Part shown: positions 26,426 through 34,661 of the stretch, in pieces
How the letters are laid out: the number at the start of each line of letters is the position of its first letter
Position numbering within the stretch: the stretch's first letter is position 1
Assembly (NCBI GenBank): GCA_947259315.1
Contig: CAMYLR010000012.1
Coordinates: 7,448-71,447, forward strand
Direction of reading: 5' to 3'
Source of the DNA: an uncultured Gemmatimonadales bacterium
GTDB taxonomy: Bacteria > Gemmatimonadota > Gemmatimonadetes > JACCXV01 > JAHWKZ01
Length of the DNA stretch: 64,000 bases
Notes under the pieces: generated by a model
Database searches by the model: none
Told to the model about the DNA's origin: nothing
The model's input: only the letters and a program-made list of their open reading frames with translations
Program-made: the position numbers and the translations under genes

Positions 26426-27463
26426 GAGGGTCGGATAGCGACCTGAAGCCTGGCACCGACACTCACTCCATGGGCCCTCAGGGAGGGCCGTGGACGTTCC
26501 ATAGGCGAGTCACCGGAGCAGCGATGCCACCGGGGTCGTCAGCGCAAGCTCGGAACGACGCGGCTTAAAGCTCACGGAGCAGAGACGAGGTGCAAGAAGC
26601 GCATAAGGGTTGTGGTTCCCGACGGGGGGCCGACCACGTTGCGGATCGAAACCCTGAGAGGCCGGCGCGACGCCGCTTGGCGTCGCATGCTAAGCCTGCG
26701 AGGGGAGCACGCGGGACGCTGCGCGCAACGCAACAGCGGAATGCCCTAGAGCGCGGAAACCCCAAGGGAGTAACGAGTGGGCGCACGGCTAACCCCCGTT
26801 CGCCTGCGACGGATTCTCGCGGGGAGCGAGGCCCTGAAGTCGGGCCGGTGATGATTTGGGATGTGGCTCCTGCGGGCTGCACCTGCTTTCAGAGACCGGT
26901 AAACGGCAAGAGGGCACAGGGCGCCGAGAGGCGTTACGGCTCCGCGGGAGGGGAAAGCTCCGAAGGGGAAAACCCCATGAGCGTTACCGGCCTGAAAAGG
27001 CTGGCAGGACGCGGGAGACGAAACGCGGCAAGAGGGTGGGAAACCCTGTAGTCGCACCGAAACCGGGACGAGGCAACTCCCGGGTGAGTGGGTTCCCGTA
27101 TCCGGATGCGTTGAAGGGGGAGAAACTCTATGGGAGGCGCTGGCTTTCGAGAGGAAGTCGGCAGGCCGCCCCGGTAACACTCTGCAGGGGAGTCAACCCT
27201 CAGAGAGGCGGTGTGCGGACGTCTTTGACTTTCGCATGCCATCGGTGAGCCAGGAAAACCCCAAGGTCGGGGCGCAAGCTAACGACGAAGGGGGAGCGCG
27301 AAACCAATGCCCGCGCTACTTGCTCACCGGGATGACCTCTGAAAGGGAGGCGAAACCCAGGAGAGGAGGCGCTGGCCGCGAGACCTTGGTCGAGCGGCGG
27401 AGCGCAGCTGGGAACGGCTCGGACTCCGGAGGAGGAAACAGGCCTCAGGCTTTTCCGGCCCTC
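26426..27463 (+). ncRNA. Large structured non-coding RNA, about 1,040 nt, family not recognised
   Basis: No ORF here is a credible gene, yet the segment has a consensus promoter and a T7 run directly after it (27466-27472). The ends pair: GAGGGTCGG (26426-26434) with CCGGCCCTC (27455-27463), nine pairs including one G-U. Internal helices include GCGACGCC/GGCGTCGC (26667-26686), CTCGC/GCGAG (26816-26830), GGGG-AAAA-CCCC (26965-26976) and GCCT-GAAA-AGGC (26990-27001). A long-range CGGTGAGC/GCTCACCG helix (27243-27250 with 27322-27329) encloses AGCGCG/CGCGCT (27295-27317). GAAA, GCAA and GTAA loop-like tetranucleotides recur throughout. The length exceeds RNase P RNA, and I see no group II intron 5' end or domain V. 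It resembles the large ornate RNA classes (OLE, GOLLD, ROOL) in style, not in any motif I can match. Confidence 0.8.
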
Positions 27464-27495
27464 ACTTTTTTTGCTGTCTCGTGCAGCGCGTCGAG

Positions 27496-27527
27496 AGCCG
27501 CCCGGTGTATGCCGGGCGGCTTTTTTT
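27496..27527 (+). terminator. Strong Rho-independent terminator downstream of the large RNA
   Basis: AGCCGCCCGG (27496-27505) pairs perfectly with CCGGGCGGCT (27512-27521) across a six-base loop. T7 follows at 27521-27527. It insulates the RNA from the thiolase operon. Confidence 0.92.
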
Positions 27528-27535
27528 GTGGCTGA

Positions 27536-27565
27536 TTGACACGCTCCGGCGCGGGGTGATATTCG
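27536..27565 (+). promoter_or_regulatory. Promoter of the second acyl-CoA operon, possibly leaderless
   Basis: TTGACA at 27536-27541, an 18-bp spacer, then TATTCG at 27560-27565. The ATG at 27571 lies only six bases past the -10. The expected transcription start is therefore at or next to the start codon, which would give a leaderless mRNA. Confidence 0.6.
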
Positions 27566-27570
27566 ACTCA

Positions 27571-28758
27571 ATGAAGTTTCGCTACGATCGTCCCGCGTTC
27601 TTGTGCGCCCCGGTGCGGACGCCGATCGGCAAGTTCGGCGGCGCACTGGCCGATAAGACCGCCCCCGACCTCGGTACTCACGCCGCCCGCGCGTGTCTCG
27701 ATCGAGCCGACGTAGACCCGGAAGCGATCGGACTCACGATCTTCGGCAACGCGCGCCAGGCGGGCGTGGGGCCCAACTCGGCCCGTCAGATCGCCTACCG
27801 CGCCGGTATACCCGAGAGTGCGCCGGCCTACACCATCAACCAGGCGTGTGCTTCGAGCTTGATCGGCATCATCCAGGCGTGGCAATCGATCGCTCTGGGC
27901 GACACCGATTTGGTGCTCGCCGGTGGGACCGAGGCGATGTCGCAAACGCCTTACATGCTCCCCCGCGCGCGATGGGGGTACCGGCTTGGCCACGGCGAGC
28001 TGGTTGACGGCATGTACCGGGACGGGTTCTTGTGCCCGTTGTGCGGCGATTTGATGGGCGAGACGGCGGAGACACTGGCCGATCGGTACGAGATCTCGCG
28101 CGAAGAGCAGGACCGTTACGCCATGGAGAGCCAGCACCGGTGCCAGGCGGCCCGGGAGGCCAGCCGGTGGGCGAGCGAGATCGCGCCCTTCCCGGATGGT
28201 CTCGATCACGACGAGCACCCGCGTGACGAGGTGACGCTCGACAAGCTCGCCAAGCTGCCGCCAGTATTCCGCGAGGCGGGCACGGTTCACGCCGGCAACG
28301 CGTCGGGGATCACCGACGCCGCTGCCGCGGTGCTGGTAGCCGCCGAGGATGCGGTTGAAAAGCACGGGCTCGAGCCGATGGCGCGGCTGGTCGACTGGAC
28401 CAACGTTGGCGTCGACCCGGCGGTGATGGGGATCGGCCCCGTGCCCGCGGTCCTCGAGCTGCTTCAGCGCCAGGACATGACGATCGACGACATCGACTTG
28501 ATCGAGCTAAACGAGGCGTTCGCGGTGCAGGTCCTGGCGGTGGCTCAAGACCTCGATCTCGACCTGAGCCGCGTCAACGTCAACGGCGGGGCGATCGCTC
28601 TGGGCCATCCGATCGGTTGCACCGGCGCGCGGATCGTGGTTTCGCTGCTTCACGAGATGGCGCGCCGCGAGAGCAGGCTCGGGATCGCGACGCTGTGCGT
28701 CAGCGGCGGCATGGGAACTTCGTTGCTCGTCGAGCGCGGCAGCGATGGGGGGAGCTGA
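27571..28758 (+). CDS. Acetyl-CoA acyltransferase (thiolase)
   Basis: A 395-residue thiolase, paralogue of the one at 2916. The nucleophilic cysteine is in TINQACASSLIG, the catalytic histidine in NGGAIALGHPIGCTGARI, and the second cysteine in ATLCVSGGMGTSLL. The NEAFAVQVLA segment is typical. ATG 27571 is the only sensible start: an earlier in-frame codon at 27481 would translate through the terminator hairpin. No Shine-Dalgarno is present, in line with a leaderless transcript. It heads an operon with a PaaG-like isomerase, PLP enzyme, dehydrogenase and hydratase. Confidence 0.92.
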   Translation: MKFRYDRPAFLCAPVRTPIGKFGGALADKTAPDLGTHAARACLDRADVDPEAIGLTIFGNARQAGVGPNSARQIAYRAGIPESAPAYTINQACASSLIGIIQAWQSIALGDTDLVLAGGTEAMSQTPYMLPRARWGYRLGHGELVDGMYRDGFLCPLCGDLMGETAETLADRYEISREEQDRYAMESQHRCQAAREASRWASEIAPFPDGLDHDEHPRDEVTLDKLAKLPPVFREAGTVHAGNASGITDAAAAVLVAAEDAVEKHGLEPMARLVDWTNVGVDPAVMGIGPVPAVLELLQRQDMTIDDIDLIELNEAFAVQVLAVAQDLDLDLSRVNVNGGAIALGHPIGCTGARIVVSLLHEMARRESRLGIATLCVSGGMGTSLLVERGSDGGS

Positions 28759-28762
28759 GCCG

Positions 28763-29560
28763 GTGACCGCGAGCGAGCCCGTGGTTCTCGTCGAACGCGA
28801 CGACGCGGTCGGCATCGTGCGCCTCAACCGCCCCGAGAAGCTGAACGCCTTCGCCGGTGATATGCGTGACTTGGTTGGCGAGGCGATCACCGAGCTGGGC
28901 AACGATCCGGCGGTCCGCGCCATCGTCGTGACTGGCGCCGGCCGCGGATTCTGTGCCGGCGCCGACGTCGACTACCTACGCGAGCTGATCGAAACCCAGA
29001 ACAGCGCCGACTTCGAAAAGCTGCTCCGCGCGGGTGAGCACGTGGTGACGGCGATCCACGCGCTCGACCAGCCGGTTCTGGCGGCGATCAACGGCCCCGC
29101 GGCTGGCGGCGGAGCGAACCTGGCGCTGGCGTGCGACATCAGGATCATGGCCGACACCGCCTCGATCGGACAGACGTTCTCGCGCATCGGGCTCCACCCC
29201 GACTGGGGCGGGACGTTCCTGCTGCCGCGGTTGGTCGGTGCAGCGCGGTCGCTCGAGCTCATGTGGTCGGGCCGGATGGTCGGCGCCGAAGAGGCGTTGG
29301 CGATGGGGATGGTCAACCGGGTCGTGCCGGTAGACGCATTGTGGGACGAGGCGCTCGCCTGGGCCAAGCGGCTCGCTGCCGCCCCGCCGATCGCGGTCGC
29401 ACGGATCAAACACGCTATCTACCGGAGCGAAGTCGAGAGTCTGGAAACGATGCTCGCGCTCGAGCTCGAGAACCAGCTGGCGTGCTTCGGGTCGAACGAC
29501 GCCACCCGTGGGCTGGCCGCTTTTCGAGCCAAGGAAACGCCCCGCTTCGAGGGCGACTGA
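28763..29560 (+). CDS. Enoyl-CoA hydratase/isomerase, PaaG-like
   Basis: A crotonase-fold protein of 265 residues from GTG 28763 (271 if the ATG at 28745, which overlaps the thiolase stop, is used). GGGGGAG before the GTG favours the shorter form. The first catalytic glutamate of hydratases is replaced: GPAAGGGANLALACDI has Asn. The second position is Asp, in FSRIGLHPDWGGTFLLPRLVG. This Asn/Asp pattern and the FLPRLVG context are those of PaaG-type isomerases (ring-1,2-epoxyphenylacetyl-CoA isomerase or 2,3-to-3,4 enoyl-CoA isomerase), so a simple hydratase role is unlikely. Confidence 0.82.
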   Translation: MTASEPVVLVERDDAVGIVRLNRPEKLNAFAGDMRDLVGEAITELGNDPAVRAIVVTGAGRGFCAGADVDYLRELIETQNSADFEKLLRAGEHVVTAIHALDQPVLAAINGPAAGGGANLALACDIRIMADTASIGQTFSRIGLHPDWGGTFLLPRLVGAARSLELMWSGRMVGAEEALAMGMVNRVVPVDALWDEALAWAKRLAAAPPIAVARIKHAIYRSEVESLETMLALELENQLACFGSNDATRGLAAFRAKETPRFEGD

Positions 29561-29567
29561 AGACATC

Positions 29568-30746
29568 ATGTCGGATCCGCTCCTAGCCTGGCGTAACCAA
29601 TTCCCGATCGTCGATCGGACCACGTATCTGATCTCGAACTCGTTGGGCGCCATGCCGGAAGGCGCCTCCGAAGCGCTTGCCGAGTACGCCGAGATGTGGG
29701 ACACGAGTGGAATCAAGGCCTGGGAGAAGGGGTGGTGGGACATCGTGACCGAGATCGGCGATTTGGCGGCGCCGCTGCTCGGTGCGCCGCCCGGCACAGT
29801 CGTCATGCAGCCCAGCGTCACCGTGGCGTCGGCGATCGTACGGTCGTGCTTCGACTGGGCTGGACACCGCAATCGCATCGTCCACACCGAGCTCGAGTTC
29901 CCCTCCGTCATGTATCTCTACGCCGGCGCCCAGGCCGAGGGCGCCGAGGTGGTCGTCGTCCCGACTCGCGGTGACGGGATCACCGTCGATCTCGACCAAT
30001 TGCTCGATGCGATCGACGAGCGAACCGCGCTCGTGCCGATCAGCCACGTCGCGTTCAAGAGCGCGTTCATCCAGGACGCTGCGGCGATCTGTGAGAAAGC
30101 CCATCGCGTCGGGGCGCGAGTCTGTCTCGACGTCTACCAGTCAGCTGGGGTGATGCCGATCGAGGTCGAGGCGTGGAACGCGGATTTCGCGGTCGGCGGT
30201 TGCCTCAAGTGGCTGTGCGGCGGGCCCGGCAACGCGTTCCTGTACGCGCGTCGCGACCTTCAGGAGCGGTTGGAGCCCCAGGTGACGGGCTGGATGGCGG
30301 CCGATGAGCCGTTCGCTTTCGAGCCCGAGCTGACACGCGCCGATTCGGTCCACCGCTTCCTGACCGGAACGCCGGCGGTACCGGCGCACATGGTGGCCCG
30401 GCCAGGACTCGAAATCGTGAATCGGATCGGGCCCGCGGCGATTCGCGAAAAGTCGGTTGCGCTGACCGAGCGGATTATCGAGCGTGCCGACCGTTATGGG
30501 ATCGATGTCGCCACGCCGCGCGAGGCGGAACGCCGTGGCGGAACGGTGACGTTGGCCCCGCCGGACTCCGAGTCGATCGCACGTCAGCTGCTCGACGAGG
30601 ACATCTTGATCGATCATCGGCCCGGCGCGGGGATCCGGCTGGCGCCGCACTTCTACAACTCCCTTGATGAGTGCGATCGAGCGGTCGACCGGATCGCGGA
30701 GCTGGCGCCCGCGCCGGTCGGGGTCTCACCCGGGGGCGACGCATGA
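29568..30746 (+). CDS. Kynureninase-like fold-type I PLP enzyme
   Basis: A 392-residue aminotransferase class V-type enzyme. The N-terminal YLISNSLGAMPEGASEAL and GIKAWEKGWWD resemble kynureninase, which hydrolyses kynurenine to anthranilate and alanine. The PLP lysine is in VGGCLKWLCGGPGNAFLYAR. The kynureninase LDxAHAxGN segment is altered to LDVYQSAGVMPIEV, with Gln in place of His, so the substrate may differ (cysteine desulfurase-like or another C-C or C-S lyase). The start ATG 29568 follows the PaaG-like stop by seven bases, and the end overlaps the dehydrogenase (ATGA). Its presence inside a beta-oxidation operon is unusual. Confidence 0.7.
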   Translation: MSDPLLAWRNQFPIVDRTTYLISNSLGAMPEGASEALAEYAEMWDTSGIKAWEKGWWDIVTEIGDLAAPLLGAPPGTVVMQPSVTVASAIVRSCFDWAGHRNRIVHTELEFPSVMYLYAGAQAEGAEVVVVPTRGDGITVDLDQLLDAIDERTALVPISHVAFKSAFIQDAAAICEKAHRVGARVCLDVYQSAGVMPIEVEAWNADFAVGGCLKWLCGGPGNAFLYARRDLQERLEPQVTGWMAADEPFAFEPELTRADSVHRFLTGTPAVPAHMVARPGLEIVNRIGPAAIREKSVALTERIIERADRYGIDVATPREAERRGGTVTLAPPDSESIARQLLDEDILIDHRPGAGIRLAPHFYNSLDECDRAVDRIAELAPAPVGVSPGGDA

Positions 30747-31651
30747 GCGCGACCGTGCCCAGGCCGCACGGGTTCGAGACGGTGGCCGTCATCGGGGCCG
30801 GCACGATGGGTCGCGGTATCGCGCAGGTGGCCGCCCAGGCGGGGTACGCGGTGCGGCTCTACGACGCCGATGACGCGGCTCTCGCCCGCGCGTTTGATGC
30901 GATCGACGCGACGCTCGCCAAGGGCGTCAAGCTGGGCAAGGTGACGGCCAACGAAAAAGGCGCCGCGTTGGAGCGAATCGAGCGGGTGACCGATGTCGTC
31001 GCCGCCGCCGAGCGTGCCGAAATCGTCATCGAGGCGATCCCCGAAGATCTGGATGCTAAGCGCGACATCTTTGGTTTGCTCGACCGGCGGTGTGGCGAGG
31101 AAACGGTGCTCGCCAGCAACACTTCGTCGCTATCGATCGGCGCGTTGGCGTCGGCGACCGGCAGACCCGAGCGCGTGATCGGGATCCACTTCTTCAACCC
31201 CGTCCACATCATGCGCTTGGTCGAGGTGGTGGTGACGCCCGAGACGGATCCCGGGGTGCGGGAACAAGTCGTCAATGTCGTGCGCTCGCTCGGCAAGGAG
31301 CCGATCGTCGTGCGTGACGTCCCGGGGTTTGCGTCGAGCCGGCTCGGTATCGTGCTGGGGCTCGAGGCGATGCGAATGTTCGAGGACGGCGTGGCTTCAG
31401 CGCGTGATATCGACGCGGCGATGGAGCTCGGCTACAACCATCCGATGGGTCCACTCAAGCTGACCGACCTCGTCGGGCTCGACGTACGGCTGGCGATCGC
31501 TGAGCACCTGGCGCGCACGATCGACGAGCAGCGGTTCGCGGTGCCGGCGATCCTGCGCGAGCTAGTGGCCGCCGGCAAGCTGGGTCGCAAGACCGGCGAG
31601 GGGTTCTACGTATGGAAGGACGGCGAACCGATACCGAAGGAGGCACCATGA
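30743..31651 (+). CDS. 3-hydroxyacyl-CoA dehydrogenase
   Basis: A 302-residue NAD-dependent dehydrogenase, second paralogue of the 4584 gene. It has the Rossmann loop VIGAGTMGRGIAQVAAQAGY, the catalytic segment GIHFFNPVHIMRLVEVV, VPGFASSRLGIVLGLEAMR, and the C-terminal YNHPMGPLKLTDLVGLDV and GEGFYVW. The start ATG overlaps the preceding stop, and the end overlaps the next hydratase as ATGA, so the three genes are tightly coupled. It oxidises 3-hydroxyacyl-CoA intermediates. Confidence 0.93.
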   Translation: MSATVPRPHGFETVAVIGAGTMGRGIAQVAAQAGYAVRLYDADDAALARAFDAIDATLAKGVKLGKVTANEKGAALERIERVTDVVAAAERAEIVIEAIPEDLDAKRDIFGLLDRRCGEETVLASNTSSLSIGALASATGRPERVIGIHFFNPVHIMRLVEVVVTPETDPGVREQVVNVVRSLGKEPIVVRDVPGFASSRLGIVLGLEAMRMFEDGVASARDIDAAMELGYNHPMGPLKLTDLVGLDVRLAIAEHLARTIDEQRFAVPAILRELVAAGKLGRKTGEGFYVWKDGEPIPKEAP

Positions 31652-32436
31652 GCAGCGCCCCACCTGTCGTGCGGGTCGAAAACATGGACCGGGGAGTCCG
31701 ACTTGTCACGATCGACCGGCCGCAGAAGATGAATGCACTCAATGCGGCCGTGCGCGATGCGCTGACCGATGTGGCCGCCGAAGCGGCGGACGACGCGGAC
31801 GTCCGGGTGCTCGTTATTACAGGTGCCGGCGAGAAAGCGTTTATCGCCGGCGCGGACATCGGCGAGTTCGCCGATCGCACACCGCTCGAGCAACGCGAAG
31901 CGATGGCGACGCCGACGATATTCGATCGCATCTGGGACTTCCCGTTGCCCACGATCGCGATGATCAATGGGTTCTGCCTGGGCGGTGGTTGCGAGCTGGC
32001 GCTGGCGTGCGACGTTCGGATCGGAGCCGACACCGCGCGCATCGGGCAACCCGAAGTCAACTTGGGGATCATCCCCGGTGGTGGAGGGACCCAACGTTTG
32101 ACGCGGCTGGTCGGTTATGGGAAGGCGCATCAACTGATCCTGACCGGTGAGATCATCGACGCGGTCAAGGCGTACGAGATCGGGTTGCTGGACGAGATCG
32201 TGCCCGCCAATGAGCTCAAAGAGAAGACGCTCGATGTGGCGCGAGCGATGGCCAGCAAGAGTCCGGTCACGCTAAAGCTCGCCAAACGCGCTCTGCGGGC
32301 CGCCTACGAGATGGAGCTGTCAGCCGGCCTCGAGCAGGAGCGCGATCTCTTCGCGCTGGCGTTCTCTACCGACGACAAGGTCGAGGGCGTCAAGGCGTTT
32401 CTCGAAAAACGGAAGCCCGAATGGAAAGGGCGCTAA
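31648..32436 (+). CDS. Enoyl-CoA hydratase
   Basis: A 262-residue crotonase-family hydratase with both catalytic glutamates (FCLGGGCELALACDVRI and GQPEVNLGIIPGGGGTQRL), oxyanion segment AFIAGADIGEF and the standard C-terminal FLEKRKPEWKGR. ATG 31648 overlaps the upstream stop and has GAAGGAGG six bases before it, a strong Shine-Dalgarno. The 3' end overlaps the following membrane-protein gene by 16 bp. It is the regular hydratase of this operon, in contrast to the PaaG-like paralogue. Confidence 0.93.
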   Translation: MSSAPPVVRVENMDRGVRLVTIDRPQKMNALNAAVRDALTDVAAEAADDADVRVLVITGAGEKAFIAGADIGEFADRTPLEQREAMATPTIFDRIWDFPLPTIAMINGFCLGGGCELALACDVRIGADTARIGQPEVNLGIIPGGGGTQRLTRLVGYGKAHQLILTGEIIDAVKAYEIGLLDEIVPANELKEKTLDVARAMASKSPVTLKLAKRALRAAYEMELSAGLEQERDLFALAFSTDDKVEGVKAFLEKRKPEWKGR

Positions 32437-33116
32437 ACCGCTCGATCGCGGACAACTTCCGCGACATCGTGTTCGCGCCGCACGCTACGTTCGAAGATGT
32501 CGCCGAGCGGCCACGCTGGGTCATACCGTTGGTCATTCTGGCGGCGATCTTGCTCGTCATGACGTTCTTCAACCTGCCGATGGTCGAAGAGCTGCAGCGG
32601 ATCGCGATCGCAGAGGACGCGCGCTTGAGCGAGAGCCAACGCGAGCAAGCGTATGGGCAACTCGCGATGTGGAAGTGGATCGGCGTGGTGGCGGCGCCGA
32701 TCGTGTACGCCATCGTGACCGCCTTCATGGGGCTCTTGCTCTGGGGTTGGTCGGCGATCTCGGGAGCCAAGAACGCCGAGTACCCGATCGCGTTTACGGC
32801 GTTGGTGTACGCCAGCGCGGTAACGGTCCTGCAGGTCGTTCTGCAGGGTTTTGTCATCGCCATCAAGGGCGCGGAAACGGTCGCCCGGGAGGGTGGGCCG
32901 CCGTTGTTCGGGTTGTCGCTGTTCCTCGATCGCGGTGACATGCCCGCCCTGCTCTGGGGCCAAATCGCGAACATCAACTTCTTCTCGATCTGGTACTCGG
33001 TGCTGGTGGCGCTGGCCGCGGTCCACGCGTTGAAGGCGTCGAGGGGGGCCGCGTACGCGCTCGGCGTCGCGGTCTTCGTGATCAGCGGTTTCTTGACCGC
33101 GCTTGGACCCAGCTAG
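32421..33116 (+). CDS. Yip1-domain-like membrane protein
   Basis: A 231-residue inner-membrane protein with a cytoplasmic N-terminus (IADNFRDIVFAPHATFEDVAERPRW, the typical start of bacterial Yip1-domain proteins) and five predicted membrane helices (WVIPLVILAAILLVMTFF, WIGVVAAPIVYAIVTAFMGLLL, ALVYASAVTVLQVVLQGFV, FFSIWYSVLVALAAVHAL, ALGVAVFVISGFLTAL). The function of bacterial members is unknown. It overlaps the hydratase gene by 16 bp, so it belongs to the acyl-CoA operon. Confidence 0.72.
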   Translation: MERALNRSIADNFRDIVFAPHATFEDVAERPRWVIPLVILAAILLVMTFFNLPMVEELQRIAIAEDARLSESQREQAYGQLAMWKWIGVVAAPIVYAIVTAFMGLLLWGWSAISGAKNAEYPIAFTALVYASAVTVLQVVLQGFVIAIKGAETVAREGGPPLFGLSLFLDRGDMPALLWGQIANINFFSIWYSVLVALAAVHALKASRGAAYALGVAVFVISGFLTALGPS

Positions 33117-33125
33117 GGAGACGCG

Positions 33126-33986
33126 GTGAACCTGCGGATCACTGACGCCCACATCCATATCCAACCGTGGCACGAGCTCAAGCCCGGCGCCCGCGCGACG
33201 ATGGCCAAGGGCCGCCAGGAATTCGATGCGCTCGAGCGGATGATGAACGATCCCGAGCTCGTGCTGCGCGCGATGGATGCGGCCGGGATCGCGCGTATCG
33301 GGGTCATCAACTATGTCAGTCCGACGCTGATGGGCTTTACCGAGAACGTGAACCCGTGGGTCGCCGAGCTCGCGCGTAACGCGCCGGAGCGCATGATTCC
33401 GTTTGGGGGCGTCGATCCAAACGGTGCCGGGGATCAGGTCGATCGGTTGGTCGACCTGGGCGTTCGCGCGATCAAGCTCCACCCGCCGCACCAGGAAGTC
33501 GCCGCCAACGCCTATCGCGACGGCGCGACGCGGCTGGACGAGATCTACGCGCGCGCCGAAGAGCTCGGCGTCGTGATCATGGTGCACACCGGAACGTCGG
33601 TCTTCCCCGGTGCGCGTAACGTATACGCCGACCCGATCGTGCTCGACGACGTCGGCGTCGACTTTCCCGAGCTGCAGATCATCATGGCCCATCTTGGACG
33701 CCCGCTGTGGGCCGACACGTCGTTCTTTCTGTTACGCCGGCATCCGAACTTCTGGGGCGATGTATCGGGGATCCCACCAAAAGGATTGCTCAAGTACTTC
33801 CCACGTCTGGCCGCTGTCGCCGACAAGCTCCTGTGGGGCACCGATTGGCCGGGACCGATGGTGCCGGGCATGAAAGAGAACCTCGACGCTTTCCTCGCGC
33901 TCGACCTACCACCCGACGTGCAGACCAAGCTGCTGCAAGACAATGCCGACCGGTTGTTCGGTCCGGCGCCGCCGCTCGGCTCGTAG
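33126..33986 (+). CDS. Amidohydrolase-2 family metal-dependent hydrolase
   Basis: A 286-residue TIM-barrel hydrolase of the ACMSD-like amidohydrolase group. Metal-binding features in order are DAHIHIQPW, IKLHPPHQE, VIMVHTGTS, IIMAHLGRP and LLWGTDWPGP, the last giving the conserved aspartate. Family members decarboxylate or hydrolyse aromatic or carboxylated substrates. It starts at GTG 33126 with GGGAG nine bases upstream, ten bases after the Yip1-like gene. A role in breaking down a ring-derived intermediate alongside the kynureninase-like enzyme is possible but unproven. Confidence 0.8.
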   Translation: MNLRITDAHIHIQPWHELKPGARATMAKGRQEFDALERMMNDPELVLRAMDAAGIARIGVINYVSPTLMGFTENVNPWVAELARNAPERMIPFGGVDPNGAGDQVDRLVDLGVRAIKLHPPHQEVAANAYRDGATRLDEIYARAEELGVVIMVHTGTSVFPGARNVYADPIVLDDVGVDFPELQIIMAHLGRPLWADTSFFLLRRHPNFWGDVSGIPPKGLLKYFPRLAAVADKLLWGTDWPGPMVPGMKENLDAFLALDLPPDVQTKLLQDNADRLFGPAPPLGS

Positions 33987-34013
33987 AACCCACGTCCCCG
34001 CCGGGGGTATTAA

Positions 34014-34661
34014 ATGATTATGATTGCGAGTTTCGATCGTGCACTCTTCGCGCTGGCGCTGGTCGCGCTGTCGTTGACGACCCCAGCCGTGGCCCAGACG
34101 CCGCTCAAGTCGCACCATTTGGCGGCTTGGATGGGGCTCGAAGTCGGCGATGAGATGGCGTACGAAACATCGTACGGCGATACCCTGCGCGTGCAGGTCG
34201 GTTCGATGCGCACGATCGGTGCGCGATCGTTCGCCACGCTGCAGGGGTTGTCGTGGCCGGGCCTGGCCTCTGACAGTCAGATCCTGATTCCGCTCGACGG
34301 AGCGATCGAGATCGATGTCATTCGCACGCCGGGACCACGTCCCAACGTCGCGCCACTTTACGGCCCGGATGAGAACGGGTTCGAGTTTCTAGTCGATACG
34401 ACTCCCAAGATGCTGCTCGGCGGGCCGATCCGCGACGGGTGGTATGCGTTTGGCGGTTCGGCCGATGACCCGGACACGATTCTCCACGTTTGGTGTAGCG
34501 TCTGTTTCGATGCCGGGACGGTCGTGCGGTTCGAGCGCGGTCGTGGGATCGTTCGGGTCGACAACATCACGATCGCCGGTCCGCAATGGATCAGGCGGGT
34601 GGCTACACGCTGCCGCGACGGCGACGGGAAGTCGACCGGGAAACAACGCTGTCGTTCGTAG
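34014..34661 (+). CDS. Secreted hypothetical protein
   Basis: A 215-residue protein with a Sec signal peptide (ALFALALVALSLTTPAVA, cleavage near AVA-QTP). The mature part has GLEVGDEMAYETSYGDTLRVQVG, likely beta-rich, and two cysteines in HVWCSVCFDAGTVVRF that could bind metal or form a disulfide. No family is recognised. The last 59 bp overlap the 3' end of queC on the other strand, and the C-terminal tail rich in Arg/Lys lies entirely in this overlap. Confidence 0.6.
   Translation: MIMIASFDRALFALALVALSLTTPAVAQTPLKSHHLAAWMGLEVGDEMAYETSYGDTLRVQVGSMRTIGARSFATLQGLSWPGLASDSQILIPLDGAIEIDVIRTPGPRPNVAPLYGPDENGFEFLVDTTPKMLLGGPIRDGWYAFGGSADDPDTILHVWCSVCFDAGTVVRFERGRGIVRVDNITIAGPQWIRRVATRCRDGDGKSTGKQRCRS

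Noticed and set aside
26590-27248. Open frames on both strands inside the large RNA region, up to about 150 codons
   Set aside because: They have no domains or Shine-Dalgarno, overlap each other on both strands, run through perfect hairpins, and their Arg/Pro/Ser/Gly-rich composition is what GC-rich structured RNA gives. Such frames are often misannotated as proteins.
26426-27463. Group II intron or RNase P RNA as an explanation for the large RNA
   Set aside because: No GUGYG 5' end, no recognisable domain V, no reverse transcriptase and no flanking split gene for an intron. For RNase P the length is over twice normal and the conserved core (GAGGAAAGUC, ACAGNRA) is not seen.
27481-27570. N-terminal extension of the thiolase from 27481
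   Set aside because: It would translate through the terminator and promoter. The ATG at 27571 matches the normal thiolase start.
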